Origin: an uncultured Bacteroidales bacterium
GTDB taxonomy: Bacteria; Bacteroidota; Bacteroidia; Bacteroidales; Paludibacteraceae
Direction: 5' to 3'
NCBI GenBank assembly: GCA_937915765.1
Contig: CALGHE010000116.1
Coordinates: 1 to 28,822 of the forward strand
Length of the DNA stretch: 28,822 nucleotides
Position numbers and translations under genes: made by a program. How positions within the stretch are numbered: position 1 is the stretch's first letter; each line of letters begins with the position of its first letter. The notes below the pieces were generated by a model. It was given only the letters and a program-made list of their open reading frames with translations, did not search any database and was not told where the DNA came from. This document shows positions 6,923 through 15,446 of this stretch, in pieces.

Positions 6923-8854
6923 TTATTTCACCAACAATTTGACACTGTTCACAAAAAAAACGCCCTTGTTTAACGGCAACTTACGAGTTTCGCCTGTCCT
7001 CATGTCAAACACACATACTAACTCTCCGTTTACATTTGCAATCCGCGCAGACAAGTCCTTTTCGGCACGAATAAAATATTCCGCACCCTCTTCAAAGACA
7101 ATAAACTCAGAGCCGGAGGCGACAGTCTCACAGCCTGACGACAATTGTCGCTGCGCATAACGGTTACCCTCGTAAGCCTCTAACGCCGGAAGCGCCACTC
7201 CGTCAAAATCGAACAACGTCGTATTTTCCACCACATTCACGTCTGCCAGCCCGTCGCTCACTCTATGCGCCCAACCAGTCTTATTTCTGCCAAGTTCATC
7301 CTCCACATGAATCATCATAGGGTCCCAATAAAGCGAGCCGAGACATTCGTGCGGCGAAGAGACTCCGATTCCCTGAAGCGCGTTCAGCAGCTCCGCTACA
7401 AAACTCTTTTGCCCCTCTTCCGAAAAATCATAAAAGCCCTCGTACTCAGCAGCATTATCACTCAGTTGCCCGTCCCAGCCATCCTTGCGCGTCGGGTGAA
7501 AATTATAGCCCGACTCCATAATCACAATATCCTTGCCGTATCTGACCATCAGATTTTTACAATATTCAACTAAGTCTGAGACTGTAGCTCCGCTCCAAGC
7601 CGGATAATACGACGCGCCAATCACATCATACTTAACGCCCCTTTTCTTCAGATTATCAAAATACCACGCATACGTGTACGAGTTCACAGCAGAGCCATAC
7701 TTGTCATAGTCGCCAGTATTATCAGCAAGATGAACAATCACCTTAGAGTCTGGAGAGACCGCCTTCACCGCCTCGTATCCCGCATTATAAAAAGCCGCTA
7801 TGGCGTCCCAGTTTTCAGGACCTTTCGGACGGTTAGCATCATCCCACGTCACGTCATACGAATAGCCGTAAGGGAAAAGCAGTCCGCCGTTCGTTTCGTT
7901 TCCGAGCGACACAAATTCAGGGAACACGCCATTGTCAGCCAGCTCCCGCATCACATTGTACGTATAAGAGTAAACACAAGACGCAAGCTTCCGCACAATC
8001 ATATCATTATCGTTCAGTCCCGCAATCGAGTCATGCCAGTCCGCCGGTATATTCTGCTGTTCTCCGTTCGACCAATAATCAGAATAATTAAAGGTATATT
8101 CAATTCTCATATCAGCCTTTTTTGCCGCAAGAGCCAATTGCAAACAATCACCCGTATTCTGGAAACCATCCGGCAAATAGTATTGTTTTTTCGCGTCAGT
8201 GTTTTTCCTGCCCGGATTGTTAGAATTTCTGATTCTCACAAAATTCAAGCCTCTTTGCGCAAGATAACCGACCACCTTCTGCGCTTTATCTTCCCTCGAA
8301 TCCGTCATACTATAAAAAGATTCACCATCAACGTCAAAATAGTTGCCGCCAGATTCCAGCACATAATTAAGTTCTGTAATATCGCCACCCTGCAAAAAGA
8401 CGTAGGGCTTTTCGCATTTAACAAGTTCAACATCATCAATCAAGACATCATGAAATCCGTCGTTATACAAGCCTATTTCAACCAGACCAGATTCAGTCTC
8501 AATGCCTCTCACAAAGACCTTTACAGACTCTCCTTGCGCATCACGCACCTTAGGCACTTCCGTAGAAGCGACAGAAAAGCCATCGCCCTTCCCGAAAAGG
8601 AAACACCTACCATCGCAATTCGGAATCGAGACACTTGCCGTAAGGTTATAAACACCCTTCTCAGCCATCACTGCTTGCACAATTTCGGTCGGCTGTCCCT
8701 GAGGCAAAACACATTTGCCATCTTTCGAAAAAGCATCACCCTGCACTACGTTCCAGCCCGCCATGCCGTCAAACGACGCATTTTGCAACGTCACGTTCTG
8801 CGCATTGGCACAAAAGGCCCAAACTGACAAAAAAAAGAATAACAGATGTTTCAT
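6923..8854 (-). CDS. Secreted GH53 endo-beta-1,4-galactanase
   Basis: 643 aa. A signal peptide covers about 1-18 (cut near CANAQ). Residues 20-145 form a beta-sandwich-like N-terminal domain (ASFDGMAGWNVV... VLIDDVELVKC) that looks like a carbohydrate-binding module. The GH53 TIM barrel runs from about 150 to 555: it opens GGDITELNYVLESGGNYFD, has LNFVRIRN near 203-210, the general acid/base Glu320 in SLGNETNGGLLFPYG, and the nucleophile Glu447 in IVIMESGYNFHP. Family members cut the beta-1,4-galactan side chains of rhamnogalacturonan I. The last 65 residues are beta-rich (ARIANVNGELVCVFD... NKGVFFV... LLVK) and look like a divergent sorting domain, so export by T9SS is plausible. No promoter or terminator is obvious, and no SusC/D genes are nearby. 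Confidence 0.88.
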   Translation of the reverse strand: MKHLLFFFLSVWAFCANAQNVTLQNASFDGMAGWNVVQGDAFSKDGKCVLPQGQPTEIVQAVMAEKGVYNLTASVSIPNCDGRCFLFGKGDGFSVASTEVPKVRDAQGESVKVFVRGIETESGLVEIGLYNDGFHDVLIDDVELVKCEKPYVFLQGGDITELNYVLESGGNYFDVDGESFYSMTDSREDKAQKVVGYLAQRGLNFVRIRNSNNPGRKNTDAKKQYYLPDGFQNTGDCLQLALAAKKADMRIEYTFNYSDYWSNGEQQNIPADWHDSIAGLNDNDMIVRKLASCVYSYTYNVMRELADNGVFPEFVSLGNETNGGLLFPYGYSYDVTWDDANRPKGPENWDAIAAFYNAGYEAVKAVSPDSKVIVHLADNTGDYDKYGSAVNSYTYAWYFDNLKKRGVKYDVIGASYYPAWSGATVSDLVEYCKNLMVRYGKDIVIMESGYNFHPTRKDGWDGQLSDNAAEYEGFYDFSEEGQKSFVAELLNALQGIGVSSPHECLGSLYWDPMMIHVEDELGRNKTGWAHRVSDGLADVNVVENTTLFDFDGVALPALEAYEGNRYAQRQLSSGCETVASGSEFIVFEEGAEYFIRAEKDLSARIANVNGELVCVFDMRTGETRKLPLNKGVFFVNSVKLLVK

Positions 8855-9004
8855 TTTATTTAGTTTACATTATGAAGAAAAGAATTTCGATATTACGGCA
8901 ACATCAAAACTCAAAATCAGCTTAACTATGATATCCGAACTGCGTTCTAATAAAAAGCAACCCGGTCAAAACAACTTTTAACGTCACCTTGAACGAAGAA
9001 CAGA

Positions 9005-9991
9005 CTACAGTTTCTCTATCTCGTCTGCTGTAAGACCTGTAACAAAAGTAATTGTGCTAACTTCAACGCCCATAGACTTGAGTTTCTTTGCATTACAAAG
9101 ATTCGCCTGACGTTCGCCTTCCGCCAACCCGGCGGCACGGCCCTCCTCTAATCCTGCAGCACGACCTTCTGCCAATCCGGCTGCACGTCCCTCTTCCAAG
9201 CCTGCGGCGCGGCCTTCCGCCAATCCCTCTGCATGCCCTTTTCGCTCCGCTGTGGACAAAACATTGCTAAAGTCCCAGAAAACCTTCAAACTCTCCTCAT
9301 ACTCCGCTCGGTCAACCTTAGAGAACTGCGAAATCTCAGCGACCTCGAACAAACGATGAAAAACAGCTTCCGTAAGCGCTGCTGGCTTATCGTCCAGCCT
9401 GTTCAGATTTTTTATCACATATAGCCACTTGTCCAGAAAAGTCTCCAACTCGTCCTCCCTCTTAACAAACTTCGGCATCTCTAAAAATATGAACTGAAGG
9501 TTTTTGCTAAAAACCTTGTCGTTACCATCTTTGAGCATAACGTGCGTTATGACGTCTTCGTTACCGTCATCCTTATCGTCCATAACAAAATTGAGGATGC
9601 CAACCACATAGACCGGCATAAGGCTATAGTCCCACGGCTTGGTCGATGTACCCTTTTTGCCCTGCTCTCGGAGCGCAAACGACGAATAGTACAAGGCACG
9701 GTCCTTAAAATGATCCTGCTTGGCTTTCTGCATTTCGACAATAAACTGCTCTCCGCTCTCAGTTGTGCAATAAACGTCGTATATAGCGCGCCGCTCGTTC
9801 ACATTGTCTCCCAGCTGCTCAGGATTGAGATACGTGAGATCCTTTATCTCGCCGCCATTTTTCAGTCCCATTAGCTGGTTAAGAAAACTGATGAGCAAGT
9901 CCTTGTTCGCCTCTGTGCCGAAAACCTTCTTGAACGCAAAGTCCGTGTACAGATTAACATAGCGCGACAGCGCTGTTCCCGGTATACACAT
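9005..9991 (-). CDS. Rpn-family PD-(D/E)XK nuclease-like protein
   Basis: 328 aa of the Rpn/PDDEXK family, often labelled a recombination-promoting nuclease or putative transposase. The start YTDFAFKKVFG followed by NKDLLISFLNQL is the family's N-terminal signature. The nuclease core is Asp72 in AIYDVYC and Glu86-x-Gln88 in FIVEMQKA, so the metal-site residues are intact. Residues 253-292 are five alternating octapeptides built on GLAEGRAA and GLEEGRAA, probably a charged helix, and the tail ends LTADEIEKL as in relatives. It is transcribed from its own promoter about 25 bp upstream. Many Bacteroidota carry several copies of this family; whether they move, or act in defence or recombination, is not settled. 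The nearest downstream gene on the same strand is GH53, with no terminator seen between them. Confidence 0.85.
   Translation of the reverse strand: MCIPGTALSRYVNLYTDFAFKKVFGTEANKDLLISFLNQLMGLKNGGEIKDLTYLNPEQLGDNVNERRAIYDVYCTTESGEQFIVEMQKAKQDHFKDRALYYSSFALREQGKKGTSTKPWDYSLMPVYVVGILNFVMDDKDDGNEDVITHVMLKDGNDKVFSKNLQFIFLEMPKFVKREDELETFLDKWLYVIKNLNRLDDKPAALTEAVFHRLFEVAEISQFSKVDRAEYEESLKVFWDFSNVLSTAERKGHAEGLAEGRAAGLEEGRAAGLAEGRAAGLEEGRAAGLAEGERQANLCNAKKLKSMGVEVSTITFVTGLTADEIEKL
9116..9235 (-). repeat. Octapeptide tandem repeat within the Rpn-like gene
   Basis: Five 24-bp in-frame units encode alternating GLAEGRAA and GLEEGRAA. Synonymous positions differ between units, so the repeat is old at the DNA level and the amino-acid pattern appears to be kept. 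Confidence 0.8.
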
Positions 9992-10016
9992 GTTTTACTT
10001 TTTTAAGTTAACTATG

Positions 10017-10046
10017 CAAAGGTATAAAAAAAGTATCGCCAGCCAA
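10017..10046 (-). promoter_or_regulatory. Promoter of the Rpn-like gene
   Basis: TACCTTTG (10017-10024, minus strand) matches TAnnTTTG, with TTG at 10044-10046 a further 19 bp upstream. The ATG at 9991 follows about 20 nt after the predicted start of transcription. Confidence 0.55.
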
Positions 10047-10231
10047 CTCGGCAGACTATTTTTCAGGAAATTATGTCGATTTTTCACACTCGCAAGGCCT
10101 ATGTCCTGTTTAAACACCCTCGCCACGCTTCGTATTGCGTTTTGCAAAACAGCTCAACGACCATCAGCCAAAACAGGATTCTTTTTCATAATTACTCGGG
10201 TAGATGAAGCACGCACTAAATTTAAGGCAAC

Positions 10232-10257
10232 AAAAAAGCGGCACATTTTCATGCCGC
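10232..10257 (-). terminator. Intrinsic terminator of the lipoprotein gene
   Basis: A GCGGCA/TGCCGC stem (10238-10243 with 10252-10257) is followed on the minus strand by six T. It lies 15 bp past the stop codon of the lipoprotein gene. Confidence 0.8.
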
Positions 10258-10272
10258 CTTACCTATCTTTCA

Positions 10273-10671
10273 TTATCTATAATAGATATGCTGAACATTC
10301 ATATAGGGATAACCGTTCCTTTCTCCCGCATACCAATTAAAACGCACCATCACATCTCTGTCTTCCAGATGACCCAAGTAATGAAGAACTTGGTTTTCGT
10401 CCACATCACAAATAAAGCCAAAGAAAGGGTTTTCTCTCAAAACTATTGCGTATCCTACATTTCCGCCTTTCCATTCCAAACGTCCGTAGTAATAATGGTT
10501 CACATCCAAATAATACGGATTCCTGTAATCCGGGTCGCTATAATAATATCCGTCTCTATAATAATACGGCCCGTCATAATAATAGTCGCCCATAAAATGT
10601 TCATGGTCAGTGCTGCACGAAGCCAACAAAGCGGTCATGCACGCTAATAAAAACAACTTAAATTTCATCAT
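10273..10671 (-). CDS. Tyrosine-rich lipoprotein of unknown function
   Basis: 132 aa from the first of two adjacent ATG codons (10671, 10668). The longer reading frame from 10701 lacks a signal at its front. An AAAAGGGG stretch just upstream resembles a Shine-Dalgarno site, which is unusual in this phylum. A lipoprotein signal ends in LLASC with Cys19 as the lipidated residue. Directly after it comes a low-complexity stretch with about 15 Tyr in 35 residues (DYYYDGPYYYRDGYYY and so on). The C-terminal half (GYAIVLRENPFFGFICDVDE... MVRFNWYAGERNGY) looks like an ordinary small beta domain. No family is recognised. It is monocistronic with a strong terminator, and the location is probably outer membrane or periplasm. 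Confidence 0.75.
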   Translation of the reverse strand: MMKFKLFLLACMTALLASCSTDHEHFMGDYYYDGPYYYRDGYYYSDPDYRNPYYLDVNHYYYGRLEWKGGNVGYAIVLRENPFFGFICDVDENQVLHYLGHLEDRDVMVRFNWYAGERNGYPYMNVQHIYYR

Positions 10672-10723
10672 TCCCCTTTTATCAAATAACAATAAGCCCA
10701 TTCAAAGGCGATTCAATATTTCT

Positions 10724-10755
10724 AAAAAAAGAGACGCCACAGGGCGTGACGTCTC
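10724..10755 (-). terminator. Intrinsic terminator of secDF
   Basis: GAGACG (10731-10736) pairs with CGTCTC (10750-10755), and an alternative inner pairing ACGCC/GGCGT is also possible. Seven T follow on the minus strand. It sits just past the secDF stop codon. Confidence 0.8.
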
Positions 10756-10776
10756 CTTTATATTCACATCAAAAGA

Positions 10777-13700
10777 TTAATTCTCTTTAGAAGCGTTTTC
10801 AAGACCTTTGCTCTTTCTTGTAATCAAATCGTAAGAGATTGGACAAGCCACGAACAAAGTAGAGTAAGTGCCCACAATCACACCAACAAGCATTGCGAAC
10901 ACGAAGCCTCTGATTACCTCACCACCAAAGATAAATATGATAATCAGAACGACAGCAGTACTCATTGAAGTGCTGAACGTACGGCTAAGAGTCGAGTTCA
11001 TTGCTCCGTTCATAATTGCGTACTCGTTCTTAGACGATGTATTTGACCTATTTTCACGGATACGGTCAAACACCACCACATTATCGTTAATAGAGTAACC
11101 GATAACCGTCAAGATAGCAGCGATGAAAGCCTGGTCAATTTCCAAAGAGAACGGCATCAGGTTCTGGAACAATGAGAATATACCCATAATCACAATTGTA
11201 TCGTGAGCCAAAGAAACGACAGCACCAACACTATAAGAGAGATTACGGAATCTCAGCAATATATAGAGACCGATAACCAACAACGCAAAACATACTGAAA
11301 TTATCGCAGAAATAGTTATATCGTCAGCCACAGAAGGACCTACCTTCTGAGAACTTTGAATACCAAAACTGCTGATTGCAGCGTCTTCGGAACTTTCGGC
11401 CTTGCCCTCCGCGTTAACCACATAACGAGACACGAACATATCCTTAGTCACATCGTCACGGTTGATAAGCGGCTTCAAAGCTTCAAACATGATAGCTTCA
11501 ATTTCGTCGTCCACAGTCTCACCATTGTCTTCAATCCTGAAGTTTGTAGAGATACGGACCTGATTTTTATCACCGATAGTGATAACATTGGCATTAGCGT
11601 CGCCAAATTTGCCTCCAAGCAACTCTCTAACCTGAGCCGGCTCAACAGCCTGTTCAAAACGAACCACATAGTTACGTCCTCCAGAGAAGTCAATGCCAAG
11701 TTTCAAGCCCATCGTGAACAAAGAAACCAAAGAGACAACAACAACGGCACCTGAAATCATGTACCATGTCTTACGGCGGCCTATGAAGTCGAAGTTAACA
11801 TTCTGCAAGAAGTTCTTTGTCAAGTTTGTAGTGAAAGACACATTCTTGAGCATTTCCTTCTTCAAAAGGAAATCAAAGATCATTCGGCTGACGAACACTG
11901 CAGTAAAGAAAGAGCAAACCACACCAACTATCAGCGTAGTTGCAAAACCTTTAATCGGTCCTGTACCGAAGTAGAAAAGAATAACACCAGTCAGCACTGT
12001 AGTGATGTTCGAGTCTATGATTGCGCTCATAGCATTTCCGTAACCCTCTTTCAGCGCTCTCTTAACATCCTTTCCACCTCTGAGTTCTTCCCTGATACGT
12101 TCATAAATAAGCACGTTCGCATCGACGGCCATACCCAAAGTAAGCACGATACCCGCGATACCAGGCAACGTAAGCACAGCGCCGAAAGACGCCAGCACAC
12201 CGAATATGAAGAACACGTTAAGAAGCAAAGCGGCATTTGCAACTGCACCTGGCACTGCTCCATAATAGAAGAACATGTAAACAAGCACCATTGCAAAGGC
12301 AACAATAAACGAAGTCAGACCTTTGTCCACCGCCTCCTGACCCAAAGAAGGGCCAACCACATCTTCCTGAACTATTTTTGTAGGAGCCGGCATCTTACCA
12401 GACTTAAGCACATTAACCATGTCACCCGCTTCAGCAGCAGTAAAGTTTCCGGTAATTACCGAGCGTCCGTTCGGAATTTCACTATTGACATTAGGATAAG
12501 AGTAAACATATCCGTCAAGCACAACAGCCACACATCTTCCGATGTTTTCTCTTGTGAGTTTAGCCCAAGCCCTTGCACCCTCGCTGTTCATCACCATGTT
12601 AACAGACGCGTAAACAGAGTGCTGCTCGAAGTCTGCGCTTGCATCAGCAACAACGCTACCAGGCAAAGCCGGCTTTGGCTCGCTACCGCGCACCGAACGA
12701 GTTTTAAGACCAACCAAAGCGAAATAGCCGGCCATAGGGCCCTTGTCCTCTTCTTTTAAGGTCCAGCAAGGGATAAACGAGTGAGGCAACAAGTTTTTCT
12801 CTTTCGCAATACGCAAATACTCGTTAATCTTAGCAGTGTCCTTTGGCAAGGCATAACCCACAGTAGGGCCAGGCAACACGCCTCCGGTAGTAGGGTCTAT
12901 AGAAAGTGTCATAAGAGAGAACAACGAGTTACCCTTTGCCTCTGGCTGAACAACGTTAGCCGAATCAGCTACCACATTGCCCAATTCTGCAGCCAAGCTA
13001 TCAAGTTCGCTCACAGCTCCACTATCCTTAGCCAAAGGCTCAACTTTCGCAACCTCAGACTTTGCAGTATCAGCGTTTCCAGACAGAGCGTCGTCAGCCT
13101 TGCTCATCTCCATAGACATGTTATTTGCCAAAACAAGAGCATTTATCACTTCGCTCAATTCTGTAGTTTCCCAGAACTCCAAGTTCGCAGACCCCTGAAG
13201 GAGCTTACGCACACGCTCAGGCTCTTTCACACCCGGCATTTCAATCAATATGCGGCTAGAAGCTTCCAAACGCTGGATGTTAGGCTGCACAACTCCGAAA
13301 TGGTCGATACGGGAACGCAACACGTTGAACGACCTGTCTATCGCCCCTTCAATTTCTTCCTTCAGAACCTTAACAACCTCGTCATCAGAAGATCTTGGAT
13401 TAACCTTGCCTTTGAGGCTTGTAGAGCTGAACACCTCTGCCAAAGGAGCCTCTCCGTTAACTTCCTTGTAAGCCTCGCAGAAAAGTTCCAAAAATTCCTT
13501 TTGGCTAGACTTCTGCATCTCGTTAGCGCGGTCAAGCGCTTTCACAAACTTTTCGTCAGAATTTTTTTTGCCTGCAAGAGTCTTGAGAATGTCCGGCACA
13601 GAAACTTCCATCACCACATTCATACCACCCTTCAAGTCCAATCCCAAGCCCAACTCTTTTTCACGGCACTCTCTCAAAGTATAATTCAGATAAACCGTAT

Positions 13701-13866
13701 CGTTCGCAAGCGAATCAAGCTTCGCCTGGTATTTGACCATATCCCCGCCTGCTTCTTCCGCCGCCTTATTGTCGTAGTGGTTAGAAACAACGCTGAAGGA
13801 CAAGTAATAGGCACATGCTAAAAATATTAGCACCGTGAAAAATTTCACTAATCCCTTGTTTTGCAT
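10777..13866 (-). CDS. secDF: Protein translocase subunit SecDF (fused SecD-SecF)
   Basis: 1029 aa inner-membrane RND-family protein that uses the proton gradient to help pull preproteins across the SecYEG channel. The SecD half has a first membrane segment at about 9-28, the LGLDLKGGMNVVMEV motif near residues 72-86, a large periplasmic region with an Ala/Asp/Ser-rich insert around 250-310, then five more membrane segments carrying VDANVLIYERIREE near 580-595. The SecF half begins near residue 690 (FDFIGRRKTWYMISG), with LGIDFSGGRNYVVRF near 720-735 and NDNVVVFDRIREN near 925-940. SecD and SecF are separate in E. coli; the fusion and length are normal for Bacteroidota. It is transcribed alone, between its own promoter and terminator. 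In this genome it would serve the many Sec-dependent secreted enzymes. Confidence 0.97.
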   Translation of the reverse strand: MQNKGLVKFFTVLIFLACAYYLSFSVVSNHYDNKAAEEAGGDMVKYQAKLDSLANDTVYLNYTLRECREKELGLGLDLKGGMNVVMEVSVPDILKTLAGKKNSDEKFVKALDRANEMQKSSQKEFLELFCEAYKEVNGEAPLAEVFSSTSLKGKVNPRSSDDEVVKVLKEEIEGAIDRSFNVLRSRIDHFGVVQPNIQRLEASSRILIEMPGVKEPERVRKLLQGSANLEFWETTELSEVINALVLANNMSMEMSKADDALSGNADTAKSEVAKVEPLAKDSGAVSELDSLAAELGNVVADSANVVQPEAKGNSLFSLMTLSIDPTTGGVLPGPTVGYALPKDTAKINEYLRIAKEKNLLPHSFIPCWTLKEEDKGPMAGYFALVGLKTRSVRGSEPKPALPGSVVADASADFEQHSVYASVNMVMNSEGARAWAKLTRENIGRCVAVVLDGYVYSYPNVNSEIPNGRSVITGNFTAAEAGDMVNVLKSGKMPAPTKIVQEDVVGPSLGQEAVDKGLTSFIVAFAMVLVYMFFYYGAVPGAVANAALLLNVFFIFGVLASFGAVLTLPGIAGIVLTLGMAVDANVLIYERIREELRGGKDVKRALKEGYGNAMSAIIDSNITTVLTGVILFYFGTGPIKGFATTLIVGVVCSFFTAVFVSRMIFDFLLKKEMLKNVSFTTNLTKNFLQNVNFDFIGRRKTWYMISGAVVVVSLVSLFTMGLKLGIDFSGGRNYVVRFEQAVEPAQVRELLGGKFGDANANVITIGDKNQVRISTNFRIEDNGETVDDEIEAIMFEALKPLINRDDVTKDMFVSRYVVNAEGKAESSEDAAISSFGIQSSQKVGPSVADDITISAIISVCFALLVIGLYILLRFRNLSYSVGAVVSLAHDTIVIMGIFSLFQNLMPFSLEIDQAFIAAILTVIGYSINDNVVVFDRIRENRSNTSSKNEYAIMNGAMNSTLSRTFSTSMSTAVVLIIIFIFGGEVIRGFVFAMLVGVIVGTYSTLFVACPISYDLITRKSKGLENASKEN

Positions 13867-13918
13867 CTTTTTTAGTTAATTATTATTTAATTTTATTTAT
13901 TTTACAACTTACAACTTG

Positions 13919-13926
13919 CAAATATA
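13919..13926 (-). promoter_or_regulatory. -7 element of secDF
   Basis: TATATTTG on the minus strand matches TAnnTTTG and gives a leader of about 45 nt. No clear -33 element is seen. The gene-free region 13867-14187 contains this box, the dedA terminator at 14035-14067 and a small dyad near 14155-14172 (CTAACC/GGTTAG); nothing else is recognisable. Confidence 0.5.
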
Positions 13927-14034
13927 AGTTTTTTTTCGATTCATTTCACTTTATTATTCAGAAATTTAAAGAGACCATATCAAAAATAACGTTCTTTTTT
14001 CCTCCAGTCCGCCATATTTAAGCTAAAATCGGAC

Positions 14035-14067
14035 AAAAAAAGAACGGCGCCAGCTTATGCCAGCACC
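14035..14067 (-). terminator. Terminator of the DedA gene
   Basis: Read as minus-strand RNA, nine pairs form between 14059-14067 and 14046-14054 around an AUAA loop, several of them G-U wobbles, and are followed by seven U. The plus-strand transcript would have A-C mismatches at those positions, so the signal is directional and belongs to the minus-strand gene. Confidence 0.65.
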
Positions 14068-14187
14068 TCTTTTTAAATTATATCTTTTTGATAAACAATA
14101 TTTTGCTATCCGCTCAAAAACTTAACGCAAAATACGGTTTAGTTTTTTTATTCTTCCCTAACCAAGGGTTAGATTTCTTTATTTTTT

Positions 14188-14832
14188 TTAATCTTTTGAT
14201 TTCTTTCCTCCTGTGACACCCTTATAAATAAGGAAACACACGAATGCCCCCACAAGAGCCAGAATCACCATCGAGATAGAGTGGCTATACTCGTTCACCT
14301 TATCCATCAGCAAATCTTTCGGCACTACAGAATGCAGATAATAGCCTATCGCCGCCAAAACACAATTCCATATACCTGCACCTAAAGCTGTGAAAGTGAG
14401 GAATGTTGACAATTTCATCTTTGCAAGGCCTGCCGGCACTGAAATAAGCTGACGCACAGCCGGCACAAGTCTGCCTACAAGCGTTGACACCGCGCCTTTT
14501 TCTTTAAAGTACTCCTCTGCCTTCTCCACAGACTCCTGCGTTATCAGGCACATGTTGCCGAACTTGCTATTTGCGAACTTATACACAACCGGACGGCCTA
14601 AATAAAAAGCCAGCACATAGTTCACCAACGCGCCAACCACCGCGCCTGCAGTTGCCGAAAGCACCACAAGGAAAATGTTCAGTTCGCCAGCCGCAGCCTT
14701 ATACGCAGCCGGAGGCACCACAACTTCTGACGGGAACGGGATAAACGAGCTTTCTATCATCATAAGGAAAGCCACCGTAAAGTAGTTCAAATTTTCTATG
14801 CACCACTGAATGAAACCTACTGATTCTAACAT
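14188..14832 (-). CDS. DedA-family (SNARE-associated/VTT domain) membrane protein
   Basis: 214 aa with about five hydrophobic segments. Family signatures are visible: ESSFIPFPSEVVVPPAAY near residues 27-44 and GRLVPAVRQLISVPAGLAKM near 140-159, which contain the conserved Glu and the paired Arg residues needed for activity in studied members. Several DedA proteins recycle undecaprenyl phosphate or other lipid carriers across the inner membrane, and others affect membrane potential and drug resistance; which applies here cannot be told. A -7 box lies 18 bp upstream of the ATG, and a wobble-rich terminator follows. It appears monocistronic. Confidence 0.9.
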   Translation of the reverse strand: MLESVGFIQWCIENLNYFTVAFLMMIESSFIPFPSEVVVPPAAYKAAAGELNIFLVVLSATAGAVVGALVNYVLAFYLGRPVVYKFANSKFGNMCLITQESVEKAEEYFKEKGAVSTLVGRLVPAVRQLISVPAGLAKMKLSTFLTFTALGAGIWNCVLAAIGYYLHSVVPKDLLMDKVNEYSHSISMVILALVGAFVCFLIYKGVTGGKKSKD

Positions 14833-14849
14833 ATCTTTCTAATTTTCCG

Positions 14850-14857
14850 CAAATATA
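14850..14857 (-). promoter_or_regulatory. -7 element of the DedA gene
   Basis: TATATTTG on the minus strand matches TAnnTTTG. The predicted leader is only about 11 nt. No convincing -33 is seen. Confidence 0.45.
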
Positions 14858-14913
14858 TAAATAATATCTGAAAAAACATTGCACACCTCTCCGCTCAGAA
14901 AGGAAAACAGCAC

Positions 14914-14944
14914 AAAAAAAGGCCGCAGACTTGCGTCAGCGACC
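14914..14944 (-). terminator. Intrinsic terminator of the 112-residue protein gene
   Basis: A 10-position stem (14921-14930 with 14935-14944) with one U-U mismatch is closed by a GCAA tetraloop on the minus-strand RNA and followed by seven U. It lies about 25 bp past the stop codon. Confidence 0.85.
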
Positions 14945-14969
14945 AAAATTTATACCTTATTCATGCAAG

Positions 14970-15308
14970 TCAGATTTGTTCTCCAATCAAATTCTCGTAC
15001 ATGTCCGTCGCATCGAAATCTTTTGATTCTATTTTGTCAAAAAGCTTCCTCAGGTCTTCAATCTCGCTTTTGGTCGGCTCGACCACATTGTTGGCTGTAA
15101 GCTCGATTCTGTCCTCAAGTTCCAAAATCATCTTGCTAAGTTCTCCGAAATCTGCAATAAGTTTCTTGCACGCTTCCGCCTCCTCTTCATTACGCGGCAC
15201 AAACGACTTAACCGAAGCCTGATATTCGAGCATCAGATTGGCTTCTGCCGTAGTGTAGAGCATTTCGTCACAGTTTTGAATCTCCATCAATAAATCTTCT
15301 CTTGTCAT
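14970..15308 (-). CDS. Small acidic, helical cytoplasmic protein of unknown function
   Basis: 112 aa, no signal peptide or membrane segment. It is rich in Glu, Asp and Leu with heptad-like spacing (about 60-95, KLIADFGELSKMILELEDRI), so a coiled coil or helical bundle is likely. No family is recognised. The ATG at 15308 is supported by the leader, which is similar in sequence and spacing to that of the next gene on this strand (15752) through the start codon. A strong terminator follows, so it is transcribed alone. A well-formed promoter-like leader and a terminator make a real gene likely even though the product is unknown. Confidence 0.7.
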   Translation of the reverse strand: MTREDLLMEIQNCDEMLYTTAEANLMLEYQASVKSFVPRNEEEAEACKKLIADFGELSKMILELEDRIELTANNVVEPTKSEIEDLRKLFDKIESKDFDATDMYENLIGEQI

Positions 15309-15396
15309 AGTCGTAAATTTAAATGTTTAACGTTCTAAAGATAGAAATATATTTTATGGAATCCAAACTTCTGTCTGAAAAAGTGAAACTTTTTTT
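15306..15396 (-). repeat. Leader/promoter segment, copy A of a duplicated pair
   Basis: This segment upstream of the 112-residue protein gene aligns with 15750-15840 upstream of the 101-residue gene. Both share CATA, AATTTA and GTTTAACG next to the start codon, then ATCC, AAC and CTGTCT about 50 bp upstream. The first 27 positions agree at 21. The -7 equivalent here is TATCTTTA (15336-15343), one base off consensus. Confidence 0.55.
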
Positions 15397-15446
15397 GATT
15401 TAAAACTACAATTGGCAACGGTATGAAGGACTGCACTTTGCGGGTG

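Noticed and set aside
7730..8827. Long plus-strand open frame (365 codons) opposite the GH53 gene
   Set aside because: It is antisense to a gene with a complete signal peptide and catalytic motifs; its translation is rich in Arg, His and Ile without any domain, as expected for a shadow frame.
9005..9991. The Rpn-like gene as evidence for an active transposon
   Set aside because: No terminal inverted repeats or target duplications are visible around it; family members called putative transposase are widely found as stand-alone genes.
12781..13821. Plus-strand open frame (346 codons) within secDF
   Set aside because: It lies wholly antisense to the well-conserved SecD half and has no start signals or domain.
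14155..14172. CTAACC/GGTTAG hairpin just past the DedA stop as its terminator
   Set aside because: On the minus strand it is followed by A-rich rather than T-rich sequence; the hairpin at 14035-14067 with seven T is the better terminator.
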